Source of the DNA: Vespa crabro
Taxonomy: Eukaryota > Arthropoda > Insecta > Hymenoptera > Vespidae
NCBI RefSeq assembly: GCF_910589235.1
Contig: NC_060965.1
Coordinates: 6,068,197-6,132,196, forward strand
Reading direction: 5' to 3'
DNA: 64,000 nt
The number at the start of each line of letters is the position of its first letter. The first letter of the stretch is position 1. A model generated the notes under the pieces. That model was not told the origin of the DNA. It did no database searches and worked only from the letters and a program-made list of their open reading frames with translations. The translations under genes were made by a program, and so were the position numbers. Shown piece after piece: positions 51,167-63,639 of the stretch.

Positions 51167-51833
51167 ATCCGAAGGAAACAAAATATCTTCACGAATTTTT
51201 ACATTCAAATTTGAAAAGAGTGTTTAAACAACAGTCCAAGCCACACTTTCATAGAAATCTTTGTTCTTAAACGATTGTATGATTAAATATTATTCTAATA
51301 TATTTTCTCATTATTGTAAATATTCATCAGTCTATTCTTGTACATATCACATTAGTGTTTAAAATATTGATGTAAGTATTTTAAGGACCAAATCAAAAAA
51401 TCATAAGCCAAAGATTTTCTTCTCACAAATCCAAAAAATCATTTGCCAAAGATTTTCTTCACATTTCTGAGTTCAGGTCGAAAAAAAGTAATGCCCCTTC
51501 TGTATTATATTATAGTTGCTGGTTATATAATATAGAAAAACATGACTTTCTCTTTCGAAACTTTCTCAAATTGTGAAGAAAATTGTTGTATGTATTGTTG
51601 ACATATGCTGTGCATGTGTGATAGCGGTTTGGCGGGGAGGGCGAAAGTGTATGACACATCATCAGTGTCTATATTGGAACCCAACGCGCCATACGGCATA
51701 AAAATATTTGGGTATCTATCTGTGATATTTATAATAATACAAAGTATCTAACAAAGGTGGCTAAAAGTGTCTTGACGTTGACATTCAATTCAGTATGAGT
51801 ATAAAAATTCTGGAGAGAATTTTGGGACTGAGG

Positions 51834-51910
51834 TGTTTAGGTAGCTCAGTTGGTCAAGAGCATTCGCCCGTAAAGTAAAAAAGATACCTGTGTTCGAATT
51901 CTGCTATAAT
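51834..51910 (+). repeat. tRNA-like element A2
   Basis: GGTAGCTCAGTTGGT is a good A-box region. It is followed by AGAGCATTCGCCCG and a B-box-like TGTTCGAATTC. Stems are degraded. A microsatellite (51918-51955) follows, as is common at SINE tails. Confidence 0.55.
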
Positions 51911-51914
51911 ACAT

Positions 51915-51917
<3 letters not shown>

Positions 51918-51955
<38 letters not shown>
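51918..51955. repeat. (TA)n microsatellite
   Basis: About 16 TA units after ACATAC repeats, directly downstream of element A2. Confidence 0.85.
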
Positions 51956-51960
<5 letters not shown>

Positions 51961-52330
51961 CCAGAGCCTTAATTTTTTTGCAAGTTTTTTAGACGCAGAC
52001 GACATTATTCATATTGGTTGCAATAATCGTCACCAAATTTATAATTATGCAATATAAGTTGACAAATTCTTTAAGGTGGAATTTATGTACTTTAATAATG
52101 ATTAAGTAGTGATCTAAATAGGTACCAATATTAAACACTAGGCAATAAAAAATAGCGATAGTAGTAGTGGAGAGAACATAATCGCATTTTAGTGCTATAG
52201 AATAAGAAATCGTACAAAAAAAATGCCGACGGTAGTGAGAAAATTCTGGCAATCAATGGAACCAAAACTCATTTAATATTGGGATGCAAGAACAAGCATA
52301 CGTGATGATCTTCAAATGTCGACGTCTACA

Positions 52331-54500
52331 ACTGTATTGACCTTTTATCGTTATTGATACATAATAGATAAATATAATTAGCTTTTATGATACACTTTAC
52401 GAAGCCTTTAACACGTGCAAGCAATATTGAATAAAATGAAAATAGAAAGAAATTTCAGAAAACCCTTAAAATGATATCAACTTTTTGCTCATTCTTACAC
52501 TTTGTAACAACGCGTTCTGAGACAAAATCTTCGGGAAGATTTGCAGACGAAATAACACCTATAATATCACAACACTTTGATGTTTTTTCCTCGTAGAATT
52601 GTGGCCAATCGTTGTTTCGTTACAATGTCGATGATTTCGAATTTTCCAAGTTTTTTGCAGATAGCAAGATATTGATGGTTGGTTTATAGATTGGTGAAAG
52701 ACTTGGAGATCGTTAAATGGATTAGAAATTGGTGGATGGCTTCAGATTTGGTTGTTGTTAGATTTCGGATACATAATTCAAATTTCCACCGGGTCGTGAT
52801 GGTAGAGTAGTATGATCCGTAAATGTAGAAAGTGCCGCTCTAATGAGCGATCTAATTCCATTAAAAGTTACTTTTATAATTGTATCTTCAGGAACTAGCA
52901 AGACTTGCGATTCTCTTGATAAAATATGAGTTTTTAAATGATTTCTTCATCATCAAGAAGTGCCTTCCACACTTATATGGATCCAATTGGAAGAACTATT
53001 GAAACTCCAACAAATTCTGATGAGTCCAGTCCGAAAGATTCTTATTCACCAGTATAATTCTGTTATGTTTTAGCATCATATAAGCAAGAGTGATTCCATG
53101 GTTGACCGTAAAATGATCAAATAAGTCCGGATCTATGTATTATTTTAGATCCAATTAATTTTGTGGCTGGTCGTAATAAGTCCAAGCATGTTCGTATAGT
53201 GGTTGATTTACATTGTAATTGTGTGCAAGTGTTGAGATGCACGGAGTATTCTTATAATACTGAGAAATCCAATGCGCCAAATCGATTATATAGTAACTTC
53301 ATGCGACCGACATCTCCCTTCTCTGGGCACATTATAGGCGGAGTTCAGATTTCGAAAATGCGCTTTTATGATTGGGCATGGCCAAGTCCCTCCTCTGAGA
53401 ATTTCAAAAGAAAATGTTAGTCTGAGGTAGAATAGCTGCAAATATAAATAACTTGGCGAGACCATCTACCTGAATTATTTGACACCATATTCCAGATAGG
53501 AAGGTATAGAGCATGACAAAGGTTTTTGTTCCAAGAATGCTATTTTTTCTGATGAGAAATTCCGGGATGGTACAGGAGAAAAGGTGATTTGGGAACCATT
53601 CATCTGTCTTTAACGTCTTTTATATACAGAGTACAATTTGAGCCACATAGTCGTAGGATTTCCACATTTATGCTGGACTCAGTTTTTCATCGTGGTCAAA
53701 TACGATGGAAAAAATTTTCAGAATGTCTACTTGAACATTTTTCACTATACGTCATTTAGTTAAGACGTATAATTTTTTCTGTTCCCATTGCACATCCGAT
53801 TGACAGATGCATTCTTTTCTGCCATATGTTTGAAATTTTTTCTAAGCAAATGTAGAACAGCTGTTGATCGTTTCAGTCAGTTAACTTTGCTTCCCTGCGA
53901 AGAACATTCTCATAAATTATGTATGATTCTTATATTTTGGCATTTTCGTTTAAACAAAAGAGAACTTAGATGTGAGGGCATATGTTTGCAATCGACAATC
54001 GTTTGAAAGAAATAGAGGGACAGATAGAAACCATTCATCAGTCTTCTCCTGGAGACGTTCTGGACACACATATAAAGATTAATTCCGTTCAAGTACGGGA
54101 AGAACAATCGCATGATCTCTAAAAAAGAAATTGGTGATAAATAGTTTTATAGATCGTTCTTGTTCGATTGTTCAGTTTTACGGTGAGAGAGAGAAAGGAA
54201 ATATAATACATCCTAATTAAATAATGATGAAAAAGACAATAGAAAGAGATCTTCGCGTGTATGAAAATTCTGTTTTGGAGGAAATACTTTATTTTTACAT
54301 TGAATTTCTAGGTAAGATAAATAGTGATTTTGTTATTGCTATACAGAAAGTATAAGAACGACAAGTATAAGAAAAATGGATTGTGTTGATTTGCGATTCT
54401 CAACGGATCTTAATGGAAAATTCAAATTCGAATAGTACTTATAATTGTCGAATAATAAAATTCATAAAATATTTACTATAACTTTTACTATAACTATTAA
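52331..54500. other. Spacer between duplication blocks, with coding-like but broken sequence
   Basis: 2.2 kb with base composition closer to coding DNA than its surroundings. Several short stretches read like protein but are closed by stops: on the minus strand at about 52618-52455 (ANLPEDFVSERVVTKCKNEQ), and on the plus strand at about 52780 (PPGRDGRVV) and 53545 (IFSDEKFRDGTGEKVIWEP). These may be remains of one or more transposable elements. The FSDEK string recalls DDE transposases, but I cannot assign a family. Confidence 0.3.
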
Positions 54501-55321
54501 TTATTACAATACATTGTATAATCATGCAATACGTTCTTTGAAACGTGAATTAGCAACCTATGTAGCATATTTCGCTATAATGTAACATATTTTTAATACG
54601 TTGCAACATGAGGTAATAAATGATAGAATAAATTACAAATATATTGTTTATAAAGGAAAATACGCTTTTGATGGAAGTTCTGCTCCTTTCCTTGACTATT
54701 TGTTCCTCTTCTTTCTTTACTTACTCATCATCTTCCTACTATTGCTTTATGCCAGAGCGAAGAAAATGATTACTTTCTAAGAGATTTCAAGAAAGTTCTC
54801 GTAGAATAATCTTGCGAATTCACGAGAATATCACGAAAACAGCAGCATATTTGAAATAAGATACACACTATATAACGTAATAACAGCTGTATATTTAAAA
54901 TAATATATCTTATAGAAATTCATTTTACAAGATTATTAAAAATTTTATATTATGAAAATATGATCCGCGATTGCATTACAAGCAAATATATTGGCTACAC
55001 GACAGAAATGGTTTAGAAATGCAGATATAGATGTAAATAAATATATGAATATATATTTATGCAGGATAATTTTTTTTGTGTACCTATGTCTTTTATCTAT
55101 ATTATAGTGGATAAAAAATATAGAATACTTATATGTATATATATTAGAAACTAATGAGAAATGTCATATTTGGACGATAAGATTAAATGTCTAATAAATT
55201 TAAATAAAATACTTTTTTTAACATTTCCTAATTGTTGCTCATTAATCTTTCTTCTTCTTTTTTTTTCTCCATATCTCTTTTTTCTTTCTATTACGTGTCC
55301 GTTTCTTTTTGTAATTATCTG

Positions 55322-56603
55322 ATAAACTATTACCTTAGATTTTGAATAATATTCACATAGATTCAGCTTAATTCATTCTTCAAAATATTTCTATCTGAAA
55401 TAAATACATTTATTAACAAATATAGATTAAACATTTTTGATAATTCTTGCAGGTGTACGTCGGCTAGAATGTAATTACTGCTCGTAAATATTTGAATGTA
55501 TACAAATGTACAATAATTGTTATTTATTAATATACATATATAAATACTTACATACAGATTACATGTGCCAGAAATTTAGAATTTTTGAAAAATCTATACG
55601 AATCACAGCACATAATTTTTGTTGATTATATAACTAATATTTCAACTGAGCTGTAGTTCCATAGACACTTTCTTGTTTATAGATTTTCTTCCATCGTCGG
55701 CGATTTCATGTTTTATTTATCGAATGTTTTTGTTATTGTACTTCTAAGATCATTCTTGTATACAAGGTAACAATGCGTATTTACTACAACGACATATATA
55801 CGATAACGAAGCGTAAGAAAACGTACTAAAAATAGAATCGTTATTACGAATAAAAATTCATATTTTTTTTTGTTATAACATTTATATCTTCTAAAATAAA
55901 TAATAATATTTAAATTATATTAATCTTGTTTACGAAAATGAATTATATAATTCGGATGAAAGTTGACATTCTTTTCATTGTAATTTATTTTTATCTAAAC
56001 CATCACCAATATCTAAAGTAAAGAAGTCAAAGAATCTAATTTCGATAATCAAAAGAATGTAATTTAATTTCTGTCGATTTATCAGAAAGATAGAAATGAA
56101 CTAATTTATTACATAAAACCAATCGATTAAGAAATAAATCATTTATTCGTCGAACTATTACATTTAAGATACAGAACGTTTATTCATCATAATTATTCAG
56201 AAAGGTAACTTCTTGAAGATGTCGAGAGAGAAAATATTGAAATATATTGAATATACCGTTATTTTGATGAATTATTAATTGATTAAAGTTTATAAATTAT
56301 CTTCAACAAACTCAACACAAAAACATTTTGAAAATTTCCACGAAAAATTTCATAAAATTATACGTAACTTTTCAGTAAATGGCGTCTACTATACAGATTC
56401 TTTGATCAGTTCTTTATTATATCATGTTAAAGATGAAGATATTAATAAATAATAAATATTAGGATAATTATATGTATAGTTGCAAGCATGACGTAAATAT
56501 ATACGAATTTATGGCCGCCTTTTCTATGACATTTATGAAGAATTTTTAGGTCGGAGACAAAAATATAATATATGTTCAAATAGATTTTAATAGATATTTA
56601 AAA
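55322..56603. repeat. Near-identical 1.28-kb core, copy B
   Basis: Partner of 49241-50522. Divergence rises abruptly at both edges: the CT/T-rich stretch before 55322, and ATGATGTTTCTGTTACAATGG after about 56603 against AGGATGTTTCTCTATAGTGG. Confidence 0.88.
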
Positions 56604-57187
56604 TGATGTTTCTGTTACAATGGTTCTCGATAAACTGATTCGTTCTGTTTCAATTTATCGGCCGATCGCTAATCTTTGTTATCATTCGGGATCCTATAAA
56701 CGATGCCGATCTCGAACGTGCAAAAAAAGATCTTAGACGACGGCGAAATCTTCCCAATATATGTACATATGTTTATAAGTATACATACACGTCTATACAC
56801 AAATACAATTAAACGTATATACATGCATATATTTTGTAAAATTTCTAATTACATAATTTTTATTAGATGCGCTGACGTAACCAGTGATATATGTACATAT
56901 GAAGATGTGTGAACATAAATAATATGTATATGTATAGTATATATATAGATTTATGTCATATATATAATCTATAGTAAATATGCATGCATATATATATACG
57001 TATATTTCGAATGAGTATATACACACAAAGTATATATACGTACATATATTACTACACTCAAATATGTATATATACAAATATACATATACTTACATTTATA
57101 GTACATAGATTATACACACATATCCACACATAAATAAACATTTTCTATTGCTGTTTAAAAGGTATTTATGAGAAGTATGATTTCAAA

Positions 57188-57270
57188 ACCTGGATAGCTC
57201 AATTAGTATAATTAGAGGATTGAAAATACCTTGAAAGTGAAAGACCCAGTTTCGAATCTTAGTTCTAGAT
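57188..57270 (+). repeat. tRNA-like element B1
   Basis: CCTGGATAGCTCAATTAG resembles the 5' end of tRNA-Lys, and AGTTTCGAATCTTAG is a degraded B box with T stem. It is the counterpart of element A1 in block A, and both are followed by ATATCCGAAG(G)AAAC. Confidence 0.5.
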
Positions 57271-57902
57271 ATCCGAAGAAACCAAATATTCTCATGAATT
57301 TTTACACTATATAGATATAGATAAAGATAAAAAGAACGCTATCGTCGATACACTTTGGATATCTTTGTCATATTATGTCTTGTATATATCATTTCATACA
57401 TATCATTTTGTTTATATATATCATTCTTGATGTTTAGTGATATAAGTGTGCCAACTGTTATCGAACAGTCAAACTATCGAATTGTGCGAACTCGTTCTTG
57501 TAATTAATGGTATGAATGTTTGACCAAAAGATAACTTGAATACATTTTTTTATCAACAAGTTCAGATATTCCTCCACATTTTGGGTAATGACAAGAAAAG
57601 AAATGCGCGCTGGGGCTATACGCCTAACAGGACTTACATCGGCACTTCTCAAGTTGTTAAGAAAACTTTACACAGCAAAACACGGATATAGTAATGGTTA
57701 GAAGGAAAGGAATACTTGCGAAAAGAGTTCTACATTGAAACCCTTCGTACTGATACCGGCATACTATTGCGTGTTGACAAATCATCCGGTGATATTTGTA
57801 GTATATATGATATATATAGTACCCTAGATTGCTAAATATCTTAATTATTGCTTTTATTTTCAGTGCTTGTAAAAATTAGTGGGAAAACTTTGTCCTGAGG
57901 TA

Positions 57903-57972
57903 TCTTGGATAGCTCAGTAGGATAGAGTATTTGTTCAGGAAATAAAAAGATATCTGTGTTCGAATTCTGCTG
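57903..57972 (+). repeat. tRNA-like element B2
   Basis: TTGGATAGCTCAGTAGGATA at the 5' side and GTTCGAATTCTGC at the 3' side. It is the counterpart of element A2. Confidence 0.5.
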
Positions 57973-58400
57973 TAATACATATGCATATATATCTATCCAG
58001 AGCCTTAATTTTTTTGTAAGTTCTTTAGACACGGAAAGTAGTATTCACATATTTTGCAATAATCGTCACCAAATTTCAAATTATGTAACGTATGTTGAAA
58101 AATTATTTAACGTTAAATAAATTTAAAACGTTAAATAATTTTATAAATGAATTTAACAAGCAATGCTTTAAATAGGTCAACTAAACAATATTACGAACCG
58201 GACAATAAAATGTAGCAAAAGAAGAAATGGACAGAACATAATCGCATATTAGCATTATCGAATTAGAAATTGTGCATGATTGACGTCAAAGGTAGTGAAA
58301 AAAAAACTAGCGAACAATGGAATCAAACACATTCAACAGTGGGACATAAGAACAAGCGTAAAGGACAATCTTCAAAAATCGACATGTACTCGATAATACA

Positions 58401-58487
58401 ATTAATATATTTCGGCTTTTTTGTTAAAACAAAAGAAAATATAGATATAATGCGATATGTTTGCAATCGAGAATTGTTTGAAGCAGA

Positions 58488-58545
<58 letters not shown>

Positions 58546-59821
58546 TAATATATCTTTTATGCTTTTATCTTGTTTGACTATTTAATGAAGTGACATAAAA
58601 GCTTATAACATATATAGTATGAAAGTTATTTTGATCAGGAAATAGTCCTATGTATATCACCCCTTAACGATAATTTGAGCATGTACTCATTTTACAATTC
58701 TATAAATATAATTCATTAGCGATACTAATCATCATTACAACTATATATGTTGATTGTAGCATTGTATGTCTTATATAATATAAATAAATGAAGCAGAATG
58801 TAAATGAATACCAAGAAGATAATACGAGTTATGTTTTTGTTGATTCCATTGTACGTTTCTATCGAGTTGAATAAAAGAGAAAACAAACAGAGAGAAAAAA
58901 GAGAAAACGTAGGGAAAACTGACTTGGTTGAAGAGAAAAGCCGAATAAATTCTAGACTTTTTCTCTTTCTTTCTATCTCTACCTCCATGTTTCTCTACAA
59001 TTTCTATCCACCTATCTTTCTTTCTCCATTTCATCGAATTAGTAAGGAATCGAATGATTAATCAGGACCATTTTATATATATATATATATATCTATATTA
59101 TATATATTTGTAAATTAATTTTGCGAGACACGTATTTAGCATAATAGCGAGGAAAAACCTAATTTAATCAATGTTTAATCTATGTCTACAATATAAATGA
59201 TTTTTGAATAAAATATTCAATAAATCTTGATTTATACAAATTATACGTAATGCAAATTTATCATGTTTATTTCGGGATGAACGCATATATAAAGATTCAT
59301 GTGTTTGGGAGATTGGCAACATTTATGTAGAATAAAAGTATAGAAATAGTTCTTCAAGAAAAGTGGAAGTTTACACTTTCAGTGCATGATCATGATTTTT
59401 AATACTGAATTCATGAAAATTTTTGGAATTATGTATTACGAAATCTTATTTTAAAACGCATATGAATACCAGTAAATACCAGTATATAGCAGTGTATACC
59501 AATATATAAGAGTAATATTTGATAAGAATTATCTTATTAGTCTTTCAGAATTAATCGTTACATATATGCCAATTTAGCAATCGAACAGACTTAACAATTC
59601 TATTTTAACGGTGAACGGATCAATTTCCGAGCAACTAAAATAAGTGTAAAACACGAAAGTGGTCTTTAATTATTTTGTTTCATTCTATTGTTATATAAAA
59701 TTACAAAAAACTTTACATTTAACTAAGTAAATATATATAAGCAATGAATGTTTTCTCAAGTTTGCATACAATAGTACATTCGAATGAGTTTATTTAGTTA
59801 AATTCAATTTTCCCACAGATA
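58401..59821. other. Intergenic region upstream of the CYP4 gene
   Basis: AT-rich, with (TA)n at 58490-58538 and a short imperfect repeat of ATACCAGTA-like words at 59464-59510. A TATATATAAG string near 59731, about 90 bases before the CYP4 start codon, could be a TATA box, but TA runs are frequent here. No gene seen. Confidence 0.5.
58490..58538. repeat. (TA)n microsatellite
   Basis: About 24 TA units. Confidence 0.88.
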
Positions 59822-62379
59822 ATGTTCCTTACGACTTCATTGTGTTCAATTTTCATTTTCTTTCTACTGCACTGCTTTATAAGATATGGAAGAGTGGGAA
59901 GAATACTTCATAATATTCCGGGACCAAATGCATATCCCATAATAGGAAATATACATCATTTTTTCATTGGCAATGGTAAGCTCCTTCGAAAGAAAAATTC
60001 TTTCAATCCGGTGCATTTCTTGCATAATTTAAAATTTATTATCTTATTTTAGAAAGTACCCTTGCAAAACTTTGGGCAATAAATGCAAAATTTTATCCAA
60101 TTAACAAAATTTGGTTCTTCTGGTACTGGACAGTAACTCTGCTTCATCCGGATGATATTGAGGTAAATAATTTGGGGGCAAAAAAAGAAAACGCATTATC
60201 TGTATCTCATTTCCTCTCTTTCTTTCTCTCTCTCCCTCTCTCTTTCCCATTCTCTCACAGCCTCTCTCTTTCTCATTCTCTCACTTCCTCTCTCTATCTC
60301 AGTCTCTCTTTCTTTCACTCTCTATCATTACCTCTCTCTATTTTCCACTCATTCCGAATGTTCAATATCAATATATTCTTATGAAACAGAGAAAATATAA
60401 AATAAATTAACCGCAGGTACTAGTGAGAAGCACTAAACATATTGAAAAAGGAATAGCTTACCATTTCTTGAGACCTTGGCTATCTAACGGATTACTAACC
60501 AGTGGAGGTAATAGTTTGAATGAATCAAAATTTATTTAACGTGCTGAATAATATTTAACGTTTTAAGTTTCATTGGATAGGGGAGAAATGGCAGATACGT
60601 CGGAAGATATTGACACCAGCTTTTCACTTCAACATCCTGAAACATTTCGTTGTCACTTTAAATAATGAAGCACGGTATCTTATAACATCTTTAAAAGAGG
60701 AAGAAAAAGGAGGTTCTGTAGTGAAAGATTTACAAGAATTTATCAGTCAACATACTCTTAACATAATATGCGGTTTGTAATGTATCCTTTTTTAATCATT
60801 GCTATTTAACAAAGAAAAATTATTTTCAAATGCTCACTTGTAGAAGCAGCCCTTGGTACTTCTTTGAAGGAGAGGGGCGACTTAGAGTATAATTATCGTG
60901 ATGCGGTTCGTAGTTTCGGCAATATCGTAGCTTCTAGGTGACTATTAATGCTTTTAATAGGAATAAATTCGATTGCCTGTTAGAAGGAAATATATCTAAA
61001 AAAGGATTATCATTTATTAGATTTGTGAAACCTTGGGCCTATTCCGATATTATATTTGGAATCTCTTCAATTGGTCAATTACAAAGGAAACTATTGAAAA
61101 CGTTGCACAGTTTTTCGAAAAAAGTATGTTACATAAATCATTTTATTATTAGTTAAACTAAACCATTCAGATCTTTGAAATTGTCATTTTTGTGTTAGAT
61201 AATTTCCGAAAGGATACAATTTCACGAAGAAACTAATGGAAAATATTTGCATAATTATGAAGAAATGGATGAGAATGAAATATCTTGCGAAGAGCGCGTG
61301 GATAATAATAAAAGTATTTTATCCACATTCTTTACTAATAAAAAATTATAATCACGATAAAATTATAATTCGAATTTTTCCGACACAGATCCGATGTTCA
61401 AAAAGGAACTTGCTCTACTTGATCTGCTTATAGCCGCTTGTGTGAAAGGAAATATGATCGATGTGGAAGGCATCCAAGAAGAAGTCGACACTTTCATGTT
61501 TGAGGTAAGTGCCAGTATATTAATATATTTAGACTAATTAGTGAAACTGAGGAAATAATCTTCGTAGGGTCACGATACTACTGCAGTGGCGTTGTGCTTT
61601 GCATTGAGTCTGTTTGCAAAACACAAAGATGTCCAGGTAATGTTTTCATCGCTAAAGAATTATTCAACATTTATCGATGAATATTCATTTGATATTTACC
61701 TTGAATAATTAATCATTTGTTCATGATTAGAAACGTATAAGAGACGAGGTTAACAAGGTTATGCAAGAAAACTATAATTTAACGATTCCGATGCTTCAAA
61801 AATTTTCGTATTTAGAGAGATGTTTGAAAGAGTCACTTCGATTATATCCAAGCGTCCATCTTATCTTTCGTCATTTGACGGAGGATATGAAACTAAGTAT
61901 ATAATATATTTATATATCAGATTCATCTTCGTTTTATCATTCAAATCCAGCAACTAAAAATATTAATTTTCAGAAAATTATTTAATCCCGGCTGGATCGA
62001 CGTGTAACATAAACATCTATAGCATCCATAGAAATCCAGAATATTGGCCAAATCCCAAAGTTTTTGATCCCGATAGATTCTTGCCAGAAAATTTGAAAGG
62101 CCGTCATCCTTATTCCTATATCCCATTTAGTGCTGGACCAAGAAACTGTATCGGTAAGTAATGCAAAAAGATAAAAAAAAATGGAATATAAATAATTGAG
62201 TTATCTCTTCTTTTGAAGGTCAAAGATTTGCAATGCTCGAGCTAAAAGTAATAGTAGCTTATATATTGCTTAACTTTCATTTGGAACCGGTGAGTAATCT
62301 TGAGGATGTAAAAATGTTGGAAGATATTACGCTGCATTCGACCAAGCCCCTTCAAGTTAAATTTATACCAATAAAATAG
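59822..62379 (+). CDS. CYP4: Cytochrome P450, family 4 (CYP4), complete, 12 exons, 516 residues
   Basis: Exons 59822-59975, 60053-60162, 60417-60507, 60581-60772, 60844-60937, 61021-61123, 61199-61313, 61389-61504, 61568-61636, 61731-61896, 61974-62153 and 62219-62379 (TAG). All have GT/AG borders and consistent phases. Landmarks: N-terminal membrane anchor (about 4-20), proline hinge PGPNAYP 33-39, helix C GEKWQIRRKILTPAFHF from 119, I-helix oxygen-binding EGHDTT 325-330, K-helix ESLR 382-385, PDRF 436-439 and haem-binding FSAGPRNCIG 455-464 with Cys462 as haem ligand. Known of the family: ER-bound monooxygenase using NADPH-P450 reductase. Insect CYP4 enzymes oxidise fatty acids, hydrocarbons, hormones, odorants or xenobiotics. 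The EGHDTT motif and helix C sequence place it in CYP4, with CYP4C1-like proteins the likely nearest named relatives. The length is normal, nothing is broken, and the substrate is unknown. Confidence 0.97.
60210..60352. repeat. CT-rich tract in CYP4 intron 2
   Basis: Imperfect CT/CTTT/CCT repeats filling most of the 254-base second intron. It reads CU on the transcript and sits just 5' of the exon 3 acceptor. Confidence 0.85.
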
Positions 62380-63209
62380 AATCTTCCTAGAAGTCATTTT
62401 CTTCAAAATGTACTCAGTGCATTTCTTGGTAATTTGTCGATAATGTCTGTCGAAGAGATAGATAGTTATAATCAACGTTGTACTTGATGAACAGCTTAAA
62501 AATCCGTTGTGGTTCGAACATCAACTAACAACAAGTATTTCTTAGTCTTTATTTTATTGCAAATATTCATAATTAATTTTAAATTAATTGAATGTTTCAA
62601 AAATTGCAGTGCCAACGAAACCATATATTAATATTATAAATAATGCATATAGTAAGAAATAAATTTTTATTATTTTATACTGAGTTTTTCATCCAATTAA
62701 ATCCATCTTGCTTGCACGAAAATTTTTCTTAATAACGAGTGATATTAATATTTGTTTATCAATATTTGTTGTAATCAAATGATAATTAATATAAATTATA
62801 GTATATATTATGAATAATATTTTAATATACATTATATAATATATTAATATTCGACGCTAGCAACAAATAAATATATTAAACTATATTAAAAGAGAAAAAG
62901 AGATTTTTTATAATCATAATACTAATACTTTATAAATAAAATCATCGATATATTCGTTTTTAACATCGATTTGAATAAGATATCTCCAATTCTGATTGAT
63001 GTCTGACGCAATTGTATTTCGCAAATCTAAGTCCGATCACTAGGTTGTACCCTTATTAAGTGCAAATCTCATCACATTTTTAAAGACAAACTTCTTTCCC
63101 GCCACGCCACCATTCCTTGTATGGCGCTCGGTCGATAACATCATTTCTTTAATTGTGCACGAAAAACCATATTAGAATAATTTTCAGAGACATAAGAATT
63201 GATATAAAA
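62380..63209. other. CYP4 3' flank and possible promoter of the next gene
   Basis: AT-rich until about 62980. The stretch 63050-63140 is more GC-balanced (CCCGCCACGCCACCATTCC, then GGCGCTCGGTCGATAAC) and free of repeats. This suggests a promoter or non-coding first exon for the exon at 63210. Confidence 0.35.
62658..62663 (+). terminator. Candidate poly(A) signal for CYP4
   Basis: AATAAA about 280 nt after the stop codon. Plausible by position but unproven. Confidence 0.35.
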
Positions 63210-63329
63210 ATGGGACAAAAAAAGAAAAAGTATCATAAAAACGATGATAATAATCTAATAAGATCATTGAAATGTATCAAAAAAAATCTGAGTGATCAAG
63301 AAGAACAAATTAACGTCTTAAAGCAAAAA
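63210..63329 (+). CDS. Possible first coding exon of an unrecognised gene
   Basis: Forty codons from ATG, beginning MGQKKKKYHKNDDNN and ending in a charged, coiled-coil-like NLSDQEEQINVLKQK. It is flanked by an upstream acceptor (AATTTTCAG near 63187) and a GTATGT donor at 63330 in phase 0. The protein is not recognised. It could be a nuclear or coiled-coil protein given the basic N terminus, but that is only inference, and the continuation is not resolved in the window. Confidence 0.35.
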
Positions 63330-63639
63330 GTATGTATAACCTATAACTGTGATGTTTTTCAGTTTACACTTTGCAGTAATTAGATCAAGTACCTATATTT
63401 AAGAGTGAACAAGTTTTCTCTCATAAATAATTGTCAGTTACATAATTTATTGATATAAAATAATTTATTTGATCGAGAACCAAAAGAACTGACAAGTTAA
63501 ATAATAATCTATAAAAATAATACTGACAGATGAACAGATTTCATAATAATATTATTATTATTTTTCTAAAAAAAAAAAAAACAAAAAAAAAGGACAATTA
63601 GATATTATCAGAACCTTGATATATTATTAAAATTTTCTA

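Larger units (their letters stand above)
48440..52330. repeat. Segmental duplication block A
   Basis: Non-coding block matching block B (about 54500-58400) at an offset near 6.08 kb. Shared landmarks: the AACATGAG region near 48565 and 54606, the near-identical core 49241-50522, tRNA-like segments at 51080 and 51834, and CCAGAGCCTTAATTTTTTTG at 51961 and 57996. Outside the core the two copies differ often, with many small indels. Confidence 0.8.
54500..58400. repeat. Segmental duplication block B
   Basis: Second copy of block A, in the same orientation, with the same order of landmarks: core 55322-56603, tRNA-like elements at 57188 and 57903. The 5' and 3' parts are strongly diverged from block A. 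Confidence 0.8.

Noticed and set aside
53163..53420. 85-codon plus-strand frame in the duplication spacer
   Set aside because: No start or splice context and no known domain. Treated as part of the decayed element-like region.
60938..60960. A 23-base intron in CYP4 between GTGACT and TTTTAATAG
   Set aside because: Too short for a spliceosomal intron. Using the acceptor at 61020 gives an 83-base intron and restores the expected CYP4 sequence (ASR-FVKPW).
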